From the NCBI GenBank assembly GCA_022844125.1, contig JALHMI010000012.1, forward strand, positions 124,001 to 188,000: a stretch of DNA of 64,000 nucleotides, in the 5' to 3' direction. This DNA comes from Pirellulales bacterium (GTDB taxonomy: Bacteria; Planctomycetota; Planctomycetia; Pirellulales; PALSA-1355). The stretch's first letter is position 1. Every line of letters starts with the position of its first letter. A program made the position numbers and the translations under genes. This document shows positions 63,422 through 64,000 of the stretch, in pieces. The notes below the pieces were generated by a model. The model searched no databases, was not told the DNA's origin, and was given only the letters and a program-made list of their open reading frames with translations.

Positions 63422-64000
63422 TCATTTCGTAGCGGCAGGTCGGCCTGTCGTGCCGCGGCGCGGCGTCAGCTTGCCAATCTGCTTATTCCAGGTGCTGAGC
63501 GCCTGCCGACGTTTGCCCTCATTGTCGTCCGCCCGGTAGCCGTGGCTGGCGCCACCTTTGATCTCGATCAGGGCAGCGATTCCCAAAACCCTAAAGTCCA
63601 AGGCGTCGTTGCGCCCAAGGGCGTCAATCAGGTCCCGATCGGAGCCGGTGTTTAGATCGTTGGCCGTATAGCCCCAAAGCATCCGATCGAGCGCCGGACC
63701 ATCGGCCTGACCTCGCTTCTTAATGAATGCAGCTTGCACGCGAGCCGCGGTCTCCGGACTGCGGGCAATGGCCCGCTGCAGTTCGCGGCGGACCTCTGAC
63801 CAGTACAAATTGAGATCCGGTTCGTTGAGGGCGTCGATGCTCGGTTCGAAGCTGTCGAGATACGTCAGGCCTCGAATCGCGGCCGAACGCACGTTGCGCT
63901 TTCGGCCCAACTTGTGCTGGGGATCGTTGACCTCGCGCAGTTGCAAGCCCACGGGCATGTCGGTCGTCAGATACGCTTCGATTTCGCCGGCAGTGTTACG
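63422..64000 (-). CDS. C-terminal part of an unidentified protein (5' end beyond the window)
   Basis: The frame is open from the right edge (encoding NTAGEIEAYLTTD) to the stop at 63422, giving about 192 visible residues. It is helical and basic, with SAAIRGLTYLDSFEPSIDAL, LYWSEVRRELQRAIARSP and LDFRVLGIAALIEIKGG followed by SHGYRADD and a final KLTPRRG. The repeated helix pairs resemble a HEAT-like solenoid, but I do not recognise a family. No signal peptide or catalytic motif can be judged because the N terminus is missing. Confidence 0.6.
   Translation of the reverse strand, partial: RNTAGEIEAYLTTDMPVGLQLREVNDPQHKLGRKRNVRSAAIRGLTYLDSFEPSIDALNEPDLNLYWSEVRRELQRAIARSPETAARVQAAFIKKRGQADGPALDRMLWGYTANDLNTGSDRDLIDALGRNDALDFRVLGIAALIEIKGGASHGYRADDNEGKRRQALSTWNKQIGKLTPRRGTTGRPAATK

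Overview
The window looks like a chromosomal stretch of a GC-rich planctomycete, most likely of the order Pirellulales. The evidence is the set of lineage-typical families: a Planctomycete-cytochrome/DUF1549/DUF1553 protein paired with a Tat-exported DUF1501 protein, a PVC-type CxxCH heme protein with HEAT-like repeats, PQQ-type beta-propellers starting with a WRGP motif, an M56 (BlaR1-type) peptidase fused to leucine-rich repeats, a PEP-CTERM protein and a B12-dependent ribonucleotide reductase. No rRNA, tRNA, CRISPR array, integrase or intact insertion sequence was seen.

Layout. 0-3 kb: tandem PIG-V-like membrane mannosyltransferases and an exported beta-propeller, then a class A beta-lactamase-like hydrolase on the minus strand. 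4.2-9.6 kb: five co-directional genes (JmjC/cupin-like oxygenase, GNAT, CelD-type acyltransferase, GCS2 amide ligase, M20D amidohydrolase) that could form one modification pathway. 9.6-24.4 kb: a TolC-like protein, a translationally coupled cysteine hydrolase/deacetylase/heme-protein trio, a sugar dehydrogenase, the DUF1549-DUF1501 pair and a catalase. 24.6-27.7 kb: a KaiC-like ATPase with a hybrid histidine kinase. 28-35 kb: metK, small membrane and secreted proteins, a metallo-beta-lactamase-fold protein and a fused TrhO-RluA tRNA/RNA modification enzyme.

35-37.5 kb is the most unusual part: a 17-bp tandem array, an orphan small ORF, at least four long hairpin-plus-G-tract repeats, shorter relatives of them, a PEP-CTERM gene and a DUF559 endonuclease gene embedded among the repeats. 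A thioredoxin/heme/copper-oxygenase-like fusion, dgkA and csrA follow. 42-47 kb carries nucleotide-sugar synthesis genes, a lipase-like hydrolase, ruvX and a small molybdopterin-binding protein flanked by related repeats.

47-54 kb: nrdJ, with two NrdR-box-like sites over its predicted promoter, and a blaI/blaR1-LRR operon with two BlaI-type operators over its predicted promoter. 54.2-56.1 kb: a probable polymorphic toxin (C-terminal restriction-endonuclease-like domain) overlapping a candidate immunity gene, just downstream of a strong terminator. 56.6-63.1 kb: a minus-strand housekeeping run of hpf, ptsN, ptsH, ptsI, RNase E/G, rplU and a methyltransferase. The window ends inside an unidentified minus-strand gene.
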